A DNA stretch of 64,000 nt from Kordiimonas lipolytica (lineage in GTDB: Bacteria > Pseudomonadota > Alphaproteobacteria > Sphingomonadales > Kordiimonadaceae), in NCBI RefSeq assembly GCF_001550065.1, contig NZ_LRUB01000028.1, positions 1 to 64,000 on the forward strand. The letters are read 5' to 3'. Each line of letters starts with the position of its first letter. Within the stretch, counting starts at the first letter, position 1. The position numbers and the translations under genes were made by a program. Shown here piece after piece: positions 7,794 to 16,118 of the stretch. The notes below the pieces were generated by a model that made no database searches, had not been told where the DNA came from, and saw only the letters and a program-made list of their open reading frames with translations.

Positions 7794-8711
7794 TCAGGAA
7801 ACAGGCTGGAGTTGCGCTTCGAAAGAATGCAGCGCGTCTGTGCGGTCTTGCAATATTTGCGTTACCTGATGGTAATCCTTTGGCGTGTCGACATCGATCG
7901 CTGCCTCCGCAAATGGCAGACGTACCGCACTGGCTTCCACACCCAGCACAGTTGACGCACGCGCAAAAGCCTCATCTACCGTATAGCGCTTAAACAGCAG
8001 CCCCAGAAGATTGCGATACCCAAACGCCTTGAACAGCTGCCATGGCTTCTTCCGCTTCATCTCAATCTGGCGCCAGAAATCAAGAACCGGCAGAGCCCCT
8101 TTGTTGGTAAAGGCAAATAAGTTTGCTCCCGAAAGCTGGGTTTCCCGAAACGGCAAATATGTCCGTTTCGATCCCGGATGCTCAGCATCCAGATGCTTCT
8201 TTTCAACAAAACCGACTGACAGTGAACCGCCATTTAAAGCCTCACTGCAAAAGCGGTCGACCATAGCCGGTGTCAACAATGCGTGGTCTGCGGTTGTCAC
8301 AAGAAACGGCCATTCATCGCCAGTACTTTCGAGTGCACCAGCCACGCTCCGGCAAATGCTCTCACGACAAGGAATAACCTCAACCGGGATATTGTAGTTC
8401 TCGCCTATATTAGGGCAACTTTTATGCAACACCTCTGCGTCGTCAAACACAACGACCACTCTCTTCACAGAATTGGATGAGGCCAGCGCATCGATGACCC
8501 GCTCAACCATGGGCTTGCCGCAAATCGGCACCAGCGCCTTGTATTGACCACCGAAGATAGAGGCAACCGGATCGTTGCTGCACCGCGCACCCGCCAACAC
8601 AACCGCTGCAAACGACCGCTCAGATGCGGTGGCTTCAGACAATCTGGTTAATGTATTGGAATGATTGGGTTGGTGTGCAGCCGCAAACTCATACATGGCC
8701 ATTTCTTTCAT
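7794..8711 (-). CDS. MobA-like nucleotidyltransferase family protein
   Basis: This is a predicted NTP transferase of the GT-A/MobA-like fold, which joins a nucleotide to a phosphorylated substrate. The 305-residue protein has the N-terminal signature VVLAGAR (about 37-43) and Lys58 in YKALVPICGKPM, the usual NTP-binding Gly, Arg and Lys positions. A metal-binding Asp142 sits in TTADHALL, and a C-terminal DVDTPKDY motif is typical of the family. The substrate is unknown: molybdopterin, a sugar phosphate and inositol or another alcohol phosphate are all possible. A PAP2 phosphatase and a glycerophosphodiesterase lie upstream on the same strand, suggesting a lipid-headgroup or polyol phosphate. 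A 191-base gap separates it from the PAP2 gene. Confidence 0.8.
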   Translation of the reverse strand: MKEMAMYEFAAAHQPNHSNTLTRLSEATASERSFAAVVLAGARCSNDPVASIFGGQYKALVPICGKPMVERVIDALASSNSVKRVVVVFDDAEVLHKSCPNIGENYNIPVEVIPCRESICRSVAGALESTGDEWPFLVTTADHALLTPAMVDRFCSEALNGGSLSVGFVEKKHLDAEHPGSKRTYLPFRETQLSGANLFAFTNKGALPVLDFWRQIEMKRKKPWQLFKAFGYRNLLGLLFKRYTVDEAFARASTVLGVEASAVRLPFAEAAIDVDTPKDYHQVTQILQDRTDALHSFEAQLQPVS

Positions 8712-8880
8712 GCCCGGTCAGTCCCCTGTAGCCCCCATCTTAATCTTAGCGACCAATTCTGGTCACGTCTCTCGATCCTCCCAAACCGATGGCCTGTCGC
8801 CAAGCCAAGCTTTATATCTATAGGAGCTGTCATACAAAAGCAATGATTCAGACGAAAACCTGACATAATCGACCGGCTAA

Positions 8881-8900
8881 ATGCCAAACCGGCTTGGCAT
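8881..8900 (-). terminator. Hairpin after the PAP2 gene
   Basis: A perfect seven-base stem, ATGCCAA and TTGGCAT, with a six-base loop ends two bases past the PAP2 stop. No T-run follows, so it may be only a weak terminator. The rest of the 8712-8902 gap shows a short GACCA/TGGTC inverted repeat at about 8751-8764 and nothing else I can assign. Confidence 0.35.
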
Positions 8901-8902
8901 AT

Positions 8903-9556
8903 TCAGACTTTTGAAGCGGACAATTTTGGCGCCCACAAAGACACCCAGAAGCCTGCGACTAGCCAACCAAATATGATATCCGAAGGCCAGTGCACCCCAA
9001 GATAAATCCGGCTAACACCGATACCCATAAACAGAACGAAAACGGCAAGGGCAAAACCAAAGCCCCGAAGCGCCTGACTATAGAGCCGCGCAAGCAAAAG
9101 CAGCGACAAAAAGACGGCCGCAGACCGTAAAGTGTGTCCACTTGGGAAGCTGGCGCTAGAAGCATGGACCACATGTTCGACAATATCTGGGCGAGCGCGA
9201 CCAAAAATCGCCTTTAAAACCGCTGACAGAAGAAACGAGCCCCCAGCCATCACAAGGAAATAGATCGCAGCGGCCTTCTGTTTCCGCAGCAAAAGCCATG
9301 ATATGGTCAGTAGCGAAAAAATGATCAACGTAATGGTGTCACCAAGGTGGGTAAGGCCCAGCACTGCTTTCTCGGCCCAATAAGGACCAACCGGGTCTGA
9401 CCCCGCCGCATCGGTGCGAAACAGCATCACCCCTGCTTTGTCGATGCCATCAAGAAACCCTGAGAAAGTCAGGACAACACAAAGGGCTGCAAGCAACAAG
9501 AGCACACAAGGCCAGCGATAAGTGTGAAACAAAGAAGCCTTTGGTTGCGTGATCAT
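8903..9556 (-). CDS. PAP2-family membrane phosphatase
   Basis: This is an integral membrane phosphatase acting on a lipid phosphate or pyrophosphate such as phosphatidic acid, phosphatidylglycerophosphate or undecaprenyl diphosphate. The 217-residue protein has about six transmembrane segments and all three PAP2 signatures: KAIFGRARP (Lys115 to Pro123), PSGH (138-141) and SRIYLGVHWPSD (Ser182 to Asp193), with His189 the expected nucleophile. It lies 30 bases downstream of the glycerophosphodiesterase gene on the same strand, so the two are probably co-transcribed. The exact lipid substrate cannot be read from the sequence. Confidence 0.9.
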   Translation of the reverse strand: MITQPKASLFHTYRWPCVLLLLAALCVVLTFSGFLDGIDKAGVMLFRTDAAGSDPVGPYWAEKAVLGLTHLGDTITLIIFSLLTISWLLLRKQKAAAIYFLVMAGGSFLLSAVLKAIFGRARPDIVEHVVHASSASFPSGHTLRSAAVFLSLLLLARLYSQALRGFGFALAVFVLFMGIGVSRIYLGVHWPSDIIFGWLVAGFWVSLWAPKLSASKV

Positions 9557-9586
9557 AAAACTCCCTTCCCGGTCCAGTCAGCGCCA

Positions 9587-10543
9587 CTATCTATAGAGCT
9601 TGCTCCTGGTAAAAACAAAGATATTCGGGTTCAAAATCTGAGACTGAACGGCCCAGAAACGATCCGTCGCAATGATATCAGCGCCCAAATTCAAGATATC
9701 CAGATACCTGCTATCCTGTCCGGCTTGCCGGATCTGGCTATCAATCGAGTATGCTGGATTGCCGAGTGTTCCCACAATGACTCGCCACCCTCTGTTGTGA
9801 AGCATCTGGTAGAAATCCTTGGACGTCAGTCTTGTGCCAGTCCAGGCTACGATCGTGTCTTTGTTAAGCTCGCTGGCCTCAACTGCGGCCAACTCTTCCG
9901 TATTGCGCATGGTGACTGTCATCATCATATCTGGCGCAATTTCCTGATACTCCAAGGCCTGTTCAAGTGAATATGTGATAGCAACGGCATAATCTGTGGC
10001 GCCTGCGGTTTCTATTTCGCGAACGACGGCTGAGAAATCGGTACCAACTTTGATATCAAGCGTCAAAATCGCCCTGCCCGTTGCCCAGCGGAGTGCATCT
10101 GACAGTCGTGGGACTTTATGACCTGTCTGTTTCCCCTCGGCATCTACAAGCGTCAACGATTGGACATCCGACCAACTTGTATCAGCGACATCGCCCGTAC
10201 CCGTTGTGGTGCGGTCCAGTGTATTGTCATGCATTAGGATAAGGGTGCCATCGGCAAGCTGGGCAACATCCACCTCCATCAACCCGGGGCCATAGCGTAG
10301 CGCGTTCTGCATCGCTTCAATCGAATTTTCAGCAAAGCCCGGCGCTGGACCACCACGATGATGGCTGACAAGCGGTATCCGAAGTGGGTGCCAACGAAAG
10401 AACTCGGCAAGTCCACCGGGCGGAACTTCCAGATAATAATAGCTGTCACCGTCAGGGGATGGCACATCCTCGGCCCGCGCCAACAGCGATGGCCAGAAGA
10501 CTGCACTCAGAAACACAAGCGCAAGAAGCCGTTTAATCATCAA
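9587..10543 (-). CDS. Secreted glycerophosphodiester phosphodiesterase family protein
   Basis: The family hydrolyses glycerophosphodiesters from phospholipid headgroups to glycerol-3-phosphate and an alcohol. The 318-residue protein starts with a signal peptide (residues 1-24, ending LLARA), so it should act in the periplasm. A TIM-barrel core shows the GDPD signature: HHRGG at 61-65, ENS at 72-74, Glu90 and Asp92 in LMEVDVAQ, and His105 in LMHDNTLDRTT, followed by TLDIK. It sits directly upstream of the PAP2 phosphatase gene and is divergent from mazG. A detergent- or phosphate-salvage role is plausible, but the substrate is not known. Confidence 0.88.
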   Translation of the reverse strand: MMIKRLLALVFLSAVFWPSLLARAEDVPSPDGDSYYYLEVPPGGLAEFFRWHPLRIPLVSHHRGGPAPGFAENSIEAMQNALRYGPGLMEVDVAQLADGTLILMHDNTLDRTTTGTGDVADTSWSDVQSLTLVDAEGKQTGHKVPRLSDALRWATGRAILTLDIKVGTDFSAVVREIETAGATDYAVAITYSLEQALEYQEIAPDMMMTVTMRNTEELAAVEASELNKDTIVAWTGTRLTSKDFYQMLHNRGWRVIVGTLGNPAYSIDSQIRQAGQDSRYLDILNLGADIIATDRFWAVQSQILNPNIFVFTRSKLYR

Positions 10544-10628
10544 TCACCGTCCTTCAAAGGGTTGACCTTCAGCGCCCAAGCCACGAATGTGTGCGGGCTG
10601 CAACAAACAGTTCAAGGGTAGGCCAATT

Positions 10629-11459
10629 ATGTCAAGAGATGCATCAAATCCCGACTATTCGGTAGACGACCTTCTGGAGATCATGCGCAAGCTGCGTGAT
10701 CCCGAAGGCGGGTGCCCTTGGGACCTTGAGCAAACGTTTGACACCATCGTGCCTCATACGATTGAAGAAGCCTACGAGGTGGATGAAGCCATCCGCCATG
10801 GCGATATGGAATCACTCAAGGACGAGCTCGGCGACCTGATGTTCCAAGTGGTCTTTCATGCCCAAATGGCGAAGGAGGCCAACCATTTTACTTTCGCCGA
10901 TGTAATCAACGCGATTTCAGGCAAAATGGTACGGCGTCACCCTCATGTTTTTGGTGATGCAACGATTGAGACAGCAGACGCCCAGATCGCCGCCTGGGAA
11001 ACCCAAAAGGCAAAAGAGCGGCAGAAAAAGGCTGACAAGCACGGCAAGACGGCTTCAGTTTTGGACGGTGTATCTATCAGCCTGCCGTCCCTCCTTCGGG
11101 CCGTGAAGCTACAGAAACGTGCCGCCCGCGTGGGTTTTGATTGGCCTGAAACGGCTTGTGTCCTGGACAAGATGCAAGAAGAAGCCGCTGAGCTCGTCGA
11201 AGAATACAAAAAAGGCACCGACAAAGAACGCCTAAAGGAAGAATTCGGTGATCTACTGTTCGTGATGGCAAACCTAGCCCGCCATATGGACATTGATCCC
11301 GAAGAAGCTCTTAGGGACGGCAACGCCAAATTCGAACGTCGTTTTCACCGCATTGAGGCCTTGCTGGCAGAAGCGGGCAAAGAGCCATCACAGTCATCGC
11401 TGGAAGAAATGGACCGGCTGTGGGACCAGGCCAAGGCTGAAGAAAAGCAGCGGGCCTAG
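10629..11459 (+). CDS. mazG: Nucleoside triphosphate pyrophosphohydrolase MazG
   Basis: MazG hydrolyses (d)NTPs to the monophosphate and pyrophosphate, a housecleaning and stress-control activity. The 276-residue protein has the tandem two-domain layout of the long MazG form. Domain one carries EEAYEVDEAI and KDELGDLMFQVVFH; domain two carries EEAAELVEEYKK and KEEFGDLLFVMANLARH. These acidic clusters are the magnesium-binding EExxE and ExxD motifs. The start at ATG 10629 gives the usual N-terminal DLLEIMRKLRDPEGGCPWD region. It converges on hflX with ten bases between stops, the neighbourhood usual in alphaproteobacteria. Confidence 0.95.
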   Translation: MSRDASNPDYSVDDLLEIMRKLRDPEGGCPWDLEQTFDTIVPHTIEEAYEVDEAIRHGDMESLKDELGDLMFQVVFHAQMAKEANHFTFADVINAISGKMVRRHPHVFGDATIETADAQIAAWETQKAKERQKKADKHGKTASVLDGVSISLPSLLRAVKLQKRAARVGFDWPETACVLDKMQEEAAELVEEYKKGTDKERLKEEFGDLLFVMANLARHMDIDPEEALRDGNAKFERRFHRIEALLAEAGKEPSQSSLEEMDRLWDQAKAEEKQRA

Positions 11460-11469
11460 CCCGTCGCCC

Positions 11470-12843
11470 TTATTTTGTTTTCGCGGTGAATTTTGCCCAG
11501 GCAACCGGGTCCACGGTAAAGCAGTAGCTAACGCCCTGCTCTCCGTGCTCTTCGCTCAGGATTTTGGCGTTTGCATGAAGCCACGCCTGAGTCGCACCGT
11601 CACTGTAGGGCACAGTAAGCTCCACCCGGTGATCCTGTGCACTCAGGATCTCGTCTATTGCCGTGATGAGGGTTTCACAGCCCTCGCCCGTCAGGCCAGA
11701 CAGTGCGACAACGCGGTCCTGCCTGTCGGCCTTGTTCATGGCGGCTTCGCGTTTTTCCTCGGACAGCAAATCCGCTTTATTCAGGGCTTCAATTATTGGG
11801 GTTCCGTCAGCTTCGCTCTCGAAATCCACGCCTAAGTCGGAAAGAACATCTTCCACGTCTTTCTTCTGCACCTCGCTATCGGGGTGTGCCGCGTCGCGTA
11901 CATGCACAATTACGTCCGCCTCCAGCACCTCCTCAAGGGTCGCCCGGAACGCCGCCACGAGCATAGTGGGTAGTTCAGAAACGAACCCCACAGTATCCGA
12001 GAGGATGATCTTCCTTCCGCTTGGCAAGTCGATGGACCGCATGGTGGGATCAAGGGTTGCGAACAGCATATCTTCCGCCAGCACTTCGGCATTCGTCAGC
12101 TTGTTAAAGAGCGTCGACTTGCCGGCGTTGGTATAGCCCACAAGCGCCACAATCGGATACGGCGTCTTTTGCCGCTGTGCCCGGTGGAGCGTGCGCGTGC
12201 GCGTGACATTCTCCAACTGGCGTTTGATTCGGGTAATACGGTCAGCAATGATCCGGCGGTCAGCTTCGATCTGTGTTTCCCCGGGCCCACCCATAAAGCC
12301 TGCGCCGCCGCGCTGGCGTTCAAGGTGGGTCCATGACCGCACCAGTCGGCTTCTCTGATAGTTGAGGTGTGCAAGCTCTACCTGCAACTCGCCCTCTTTC
12401 GTGCTGGCGCGATTGCCGAAGATTTCAAGAATCAAGGCTGTGCGGTCAATTACCTTGGTGCCAATTTCGCGTTCAAGGTTCCGTTGTTGGATAGGGCTTA
12501 GCTCGCAATCGAAGATAACAAGATCGATTTCCTCGGCCTTTACGAACGCTTTGAGGTCATCAAGCTTGCCTACGCCCAAGTAGGTTGCCGGGCGCACACC
12601 GCGCAGCGGTATGCATTCCCCACCGACGAGGTCAATGTCGATGGCGAGGGCGAGCCCCTTGGCTTCCTCGAGGCGGGCCTCAGGAGAGCGAACAAGCGCG
12701 TCAGCTTTACGGGAATCCTTCACATAAGGATGGACAACGAATACACGCTGCCGAGCTGCCTCGTCCTGGAGGTAGCCTAATCCTTCGGTTGACCAGCCGT
12801 CGCCCGGCTGATCGGCCGAGCGGTCATCGGTTCGGTCGGTCAA
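11470..12843 (-). CDS. hflX: GTPase HflX, ribosome-rescue/splitting factor
   Basis: HflX binds the 50S subunit and splits stalled ribosomes under stress. The 457-residue protein has the HflX N-terminal domain, a middle helical region with GGAGFMGGPGETQIE, then the GTPase motifs: G1 GYTNAGKS at 236-243, G3 DTVGF at 283-287 and G4 NKAD at 355-358. The only plausible start is a TTG at 12841-12843, immediately after the hfq stop codon. A GAGG a few bases upstream, inside the end of hfq, can serve as ribosome-binding site. No in-frame ATG occurs until deep in the middle domain. Translation should be coupled to hfq. Confidence 0.93.
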   Translation of the reverse strand: MTDRTDDRSADQPGDGWSTEGLGYLQDEAARQRVFVVHPYVKDSRKADALVRSPEARLEEAKGLALAIDIDLVGGECIPLRGVRPATYLGVGKLDDLKAFVKAEEIDLVIFDCELSPIQQRNLEREIGTKVIDRTALILEIFGNRASTKEGELQVELAHLNYQRSRLVRSWTHLERQRGGAGFMGGPGETQIEADRRIIADRITRIKRQLENVTRTRTLHRAQRQKTPYPIVALVGYTNAGKSTLFNKLTNAEVLAEDMLFATLDPTMRSIDLPSGRKIILSDTVGFVSELPTMLVAAFRATLEEVLEADVIVHVRDAAHPDSEVQKKDVEDVLSDLGVDFESEADGTPIIEALNKADLLSEEKREAAMNKADRQDRVVALSGLTGEGCETLITAIDEILSAQDHRVELTVPYSDGATQAWLHANAKILSEEHGEQGVSYCFTVDPVAWAKFTAKTK

Positions 12844-13089
12844 TTAGTCCTCAATATCTTTTTCCGGCTCAAACAACTGCACTGGGCCAGATGGCATCAC
12901 CGTAGAGATTGCGTGTTTGTATACCAGTTGGGAATGGCCATCACGGCGCAACAAGACACAGAAGTTGTCGAACCAAGTGATTACTCCCTGCAGTTTAACA
13001 CCGTTGACTAAAAATACCGTTACCGGCGTTTTGGTTTTGCGAACGGCGTTAAGAAAGACGTCCTGGAGGTTTTGATTTTTTTCTGACAT
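12844..13089 (-). CDS. hfq: RNA chaperone Hfq
   Basis: Hfq is a hexameric Sm-like protein that pairs small RNAs with mRNAs. The 81-residue protein shows the Sm1 region with Gln8 and [19 protein letters not shown], and the Sm2 motif YKHAIST with Tyr57, Lys58 and His59. The tail is short ([10 protein letters not shown]) and acidic, as in other alphaproteobacterial Hfq proteins. It is followed without a gap by hflX and preceded by a 164-base gap with a promoter-like sequence. Confidence 0.97.
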   Translation of the reverse strand: MSEKNQNLQDVFLNAVRKTKTPVTVFLVNGVKLQGVITWFDNFCVLLRRDGHSQLVYKHAISTVMPSGPVQLFEPEKDIED

Positions 13090-13210
13090 GGACTGTCCGT
13101 TTGTTTTTTAAGTTATAATCATTTCGCCTTTAGAGCATAGTGCCGCTGCCGACCCGTTTGATCCGGTGCCGATAAACACCTTCCCCGTCACATATCGGCT
13201 GCGCGTACAT

Positions 13211-13239
13211 ATATGTCAGACACTCTCGCTGTCGGTCAA
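13211..13239 (-). promoter_or_regulatory. Putative hfq promoter
   Basis: On the minus strand, TTGACC (13234-13239) and ACATAT (13211-13216) are separated by 17 bases, upstream of hfq and just past the trkH stop. That would give hfq-hflX its own transcript with a leader of about 115 bases. It is a consensus match only. Confidence 0.4.
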
Positions 13240-13253
13240 CAGGCTTCGTACAA

Positions 13254-14696
13254 TTATCCGCGCCAAAAACTTCTTGTGATCAGGGCAAGAAACAATGACG
13301 CCTCTATTCTGCCCAGCAGCATGAGGCCGGAAAGGATCATATAATCCGCCTCTGTCAGCCCGGAAAACCCACTGAAGTATGGATCGAACATCGTAATCAG
13401 CGGCCCAGACAATGTCAGGGCAGAAACGGCCATAGCAGTGGCAGCCTGAAAATCGATACCCAGTATCGATAGAGACAGACTTCCAAGGCCCAGCATCAGA
13501 ACAAAAGCCCCCACCAGCAGCCAGACCGCCTCAATATCCCTGCGTTCAATCGTAAACGCCTGAAACCGCAATGATTTTACACCGTGCGGATGGGCCAGCC
13601 GGTCAACTTCTTTTCGCGCCAACAGATAGATAACAATCAACCGCAGTTGCTTCATGCCGCCTGTGGTACTGGCCACAGCGCCGCCCAGGCAGGCCAGGAC
13701 GATCAGGATAATGGCGCCGGCGTCGGCCCCCTGCACTGAAAACCCGAGCTCCGACGGCATAAAACCGGTGGTGGACATAGCAGAGATTGCTGCAAAAACA
13801 CTATGCCAGAAACCATCCAGATCACCTGGAAACGCCAGAAGGTATAAGGCCGCTGCACCGCACCCGACCAACATCAAGACGCTCTTGCTTTCCAGGCCTT
13901 GCGGGTGTTTTGCTTTAACCCGCAATAGTCGCGCCCTCATGATATCCCAGTTCAGCATGGCAACAACCATAAAGACGGCGAGAACCACTTGCGTACTTAC
14001 ACTCTCTATTTTGTTTGACCCATCAGGCCCAATCCCGGTGGTGCTGACGGTACTCATGGCAAATTGGAGCGCGTCGAACAACGGCAAGCCTGTCAGCATC
14101 AGGAATGCGCAGCAAAGCACTGTAACCAAACCATAAATCGGAGCCACTGACACGCCTACGGCTCGCAAGCGAGGATATCCTGTCTCACTATCGCCATAGG
14201 GCAACGGTGACCGGTGCAACTGGACGCCACCGCTATTCACGGCCGTAAGGATGGATAATGTCATGCAGATCGCGAGAAAGCCCCCAGTCCAGGCAGCCTG
14301 TATCCGCCAGAAACTGATGGATACGATTTCTTCAAATGCGCCCTCGTAAGCACTGCTTCCAGTTGTAGTAATAAGAGACATGCCTTCAAAAAAGGCGGGA
14401 ATTAGCCCTTGATCTGGAAACACGAAAAAGAAAGGCATGCCAGCCACAGCCGCAAGAGCCATTCCGCCTACCACGGGCAACAGGATGGTTAGGCGGGTTA
14501 CCTTTATTTTTGGTGTCGAGCGAAACCCCAGAAAGAGCGAGCCGCCAATAACCGACATAACCATTATGGAAGCCAGAAATCCGCTTGCAGCGTGTAATTC
14601 ACCAAGTGCCGCAGCAATTGTGAACGGGACTGCCTGTGTTGCGCTCAGCAACAATATCCAACACCCGATCAGGTAAAAAAGCCGGCTTCGCCACAT
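13254..14696 (-). CDS. trkH: Potassium uptake protein TrkH
   Basis: This is the membrane subunit of the Trk potassium transporter. The 480-residue protein is made largely of hydrophobic helices in four membrane-pore-membrane repeats. Their selectivity-filter loops are visible as ITTTGSSAYEG, STVSTTGIGPDG, SAMSTTGFMPS and SALTLSGPL; the fourth is less glycine-typical, as in many TrkH proteins. It begins nine bases after the trkA stop, so the channel and its regulatory subunit are co-translated. The start is ATG 14696. Confidence 0.94.
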   Translation of the reverse strand: MWRSRLFYLIGCWILLLSATQAVPFTIAAALGELHAASGFLASIMVMSVIGGSLFLGFRSTPKIKVTRLTILLPVVGGMALAAVAGMPFFFVFPDQGLIPAFFEGMSLITTTGSSAYEGAFEEIVSISFWRIQAAWTGGFLAICMTLSILTAVNSGGVQLHRSPLPYGDSETGYPRLRAVGVSVAPIYGLVTVLCCAFLMLTGLPLFDALQFAMSTVSTTGIGPDGSNKIESVSTQVVLAVFMVVAMLNWDIMRARLLRVKAKHPQGLESKSVLMLVGCGAAALYLLAFPGDLDGFWHSVFAAISAMSTTGFMPSELGFSVQGADAGAIILIVLACLGGAVASTTGGMKQLRLIVIYLLARKEVDRLAHPHGVKSLRFQAFTIERRDIEAVWLLVGAFVLMLGLGSLSLSILGIDFQAATAMAVSALTLSGPLITMFDPYFSGFSGLTEADYMILSGLMLLGRIEASLFLALITRSFWRG

Positions 14697-14705
14697 GAAA
14701 AGGCC

Positions 14706-16082
14706 CTAAAAAATATCTGCCCGCGCAGAGAAGAGCTGCTCGATTTTCTTCACGGCTTCCGAAAGCGCCAGGATGACCACACGGTCTTCGCCCATCAGGA
14801 CGGTGTCGGCGCTAGGGGTGATAGCCTCGTCACCGCGAACAATCATGCCGAACTTCACATCACCATGCAGCCTGAGCTCGCCGATTGATTTGCCTGCGAC
14901 CTCAGAACCCTCAAGCACTTCGGCTTCGATAATCTCTGCTTTGCCCTCAAAGATACTGTAAAGATCGCGAATCCGGCCGCGCCGGATATGCCGCACGATC
15001 GACGAAACTGTTGTTTCGCGCGGGTCAAGAGCAACATCGATTCCAAGCGAGCCCACTAGGCTGCCGTAAATCGGGTTGTTCATCAGCGTAATGGCCCTTG
15101 GGCATCCCTGCTGCTTTGCCAAAAGCGATGACAGGATATTAACCTCGTCATCGTTGGCCACAGATACGATCGTGTCCGTCTGAGCGATATTCGCTTCCTG
15201 CAGGATTTCCCGATCAAGCGCATCACCATTGATGACCACCGTCCTGCCGAGCTTTTCAGCGATAAGTTCAGCGCGCTTCTTGTCGTATTCAATGATCTTG
15301 AGATTGCTGACCGAAGGATTATCCTCCAGCTGCTTTGCCAGGAACAAGCCGATGTTACCACCCCCGACAATTACAATACGCTGCGCTGTTTTTTCTTCAT
15401 GACCGAACACAGCCATCGCCCGTTCGGTCGTACCCGTCTCAACAGCGATATAGACGGCATCACCCGCCTGTAACTGGTCATCGCTCCGGGGCACGAAAAT
15501 ACGCTCTCCCCGAACCACAGCAGTAACTGTTGTCTGCAGGTTCGGGAACAATTCGGTCAACTGACGAAGCGGCGTGTCCACCACCGGGCAATTCTCATCA
15601 AGCACCAGGCCAATCATGCGAACACGGCCATCCACGAAGGGCACCATATTGAACGCGCCAGGCACTTCAAGCCGCCGCCGAAGGGCTTCCGCCACTTCAA
15701 GCTCTGGTGAGATGATTACATCAATCGGCATGTTATCACGTGAGAACAAGTCGCCCCAGGTAGGCTTGAGATATGTTTGGTTCCGTATACGCGCTACCTT
15801 TGTCGGCACGCTGAAAAGAGAACTAGCCACCTGACAGGCTACCATGTTCACCTCATCGGACCAGGTAACAGCAATAAGCAGTTCAGCGTCCCCTGCGCCA
15901 GCACGGTCCAACATGGATGGGTCCGACGCGTGCCCTACAAGGGCTTGAACGTCCAAGGACTCACTGATTTTTCTGATGAGGTCTGGTGATCGGTCGATCA
16001 CCGTCACATCATTCTGCTGGTCTGCCAGGTGTTTGGCAATATTGAAGCCTACCTGGCCAGCGCCACAAACAATGACTTTCAT
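14706..16082 (-). CDS. trkA: Trk system potassium transporter regulatory subunit TrkA
   Basis: TrkA is the cytoplasmic NAD(H)-binding gating ring of the Trk channel. The 458-residue protein has two RCK units. The first Rossmann fold opens with VIVCGAGQVGFNIAKHL at the extreme N-terminus and the second with IVIVGGGNIGLFLAKQL near residue 235; each is followed by a TrkA_C domain (about 145-220 and 375-455). A GGGGAAAT stretch just before ATG 16082 is a good ribosome-binding site. The genes ntrX upstream and trkH downstream are on the same strand, a common alphaproteobacterial arrangement. Confidence 0.96.
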   Translation of the reverse strand: MKVIVCGAGQVGFNIAKHLADQQNDVTVIDRSPDLIRKISESLDVQALVGHASDPSMLDRAGAGDAELLIAVTWSDEVNMVACQVASSLFSVPTKVARIRNQTYLKPTWGDLFSRDNMPIDVIISPELEVAEALRRRLEVPGAFNMVPFVDGRVRMIGLVLDENCPVVDTPLRQLTELFPNLQTTVTAVVRGERIFVPRSDDQLQAGDAVYIAVETGTTERAMAVFGHEEKTAQRIVIVGGGNIGLFLAKQLEDNPSVSNLKIIEYDKKRAELIAEKLGRTVVINGDALDREILQEANIAQTDTIVSVANDDEVNILSSLLAKQQGCPRAITLMNNPIYGSLVGSLGIDVALDPRETTVSSIVRHIRRGRIRDLYSIFEGKAEIIEAEVLEGSEVAGKSIGELRLHGDVKFGMIVRGDEAITPSADTVLMGEDRVVILALSEAVKKIEQLFSARADIF

Positions 16083-16118
16083 ATTTCCCCGTAACGCCTA
16101 ATCGCTCTGGTCGCTGGA

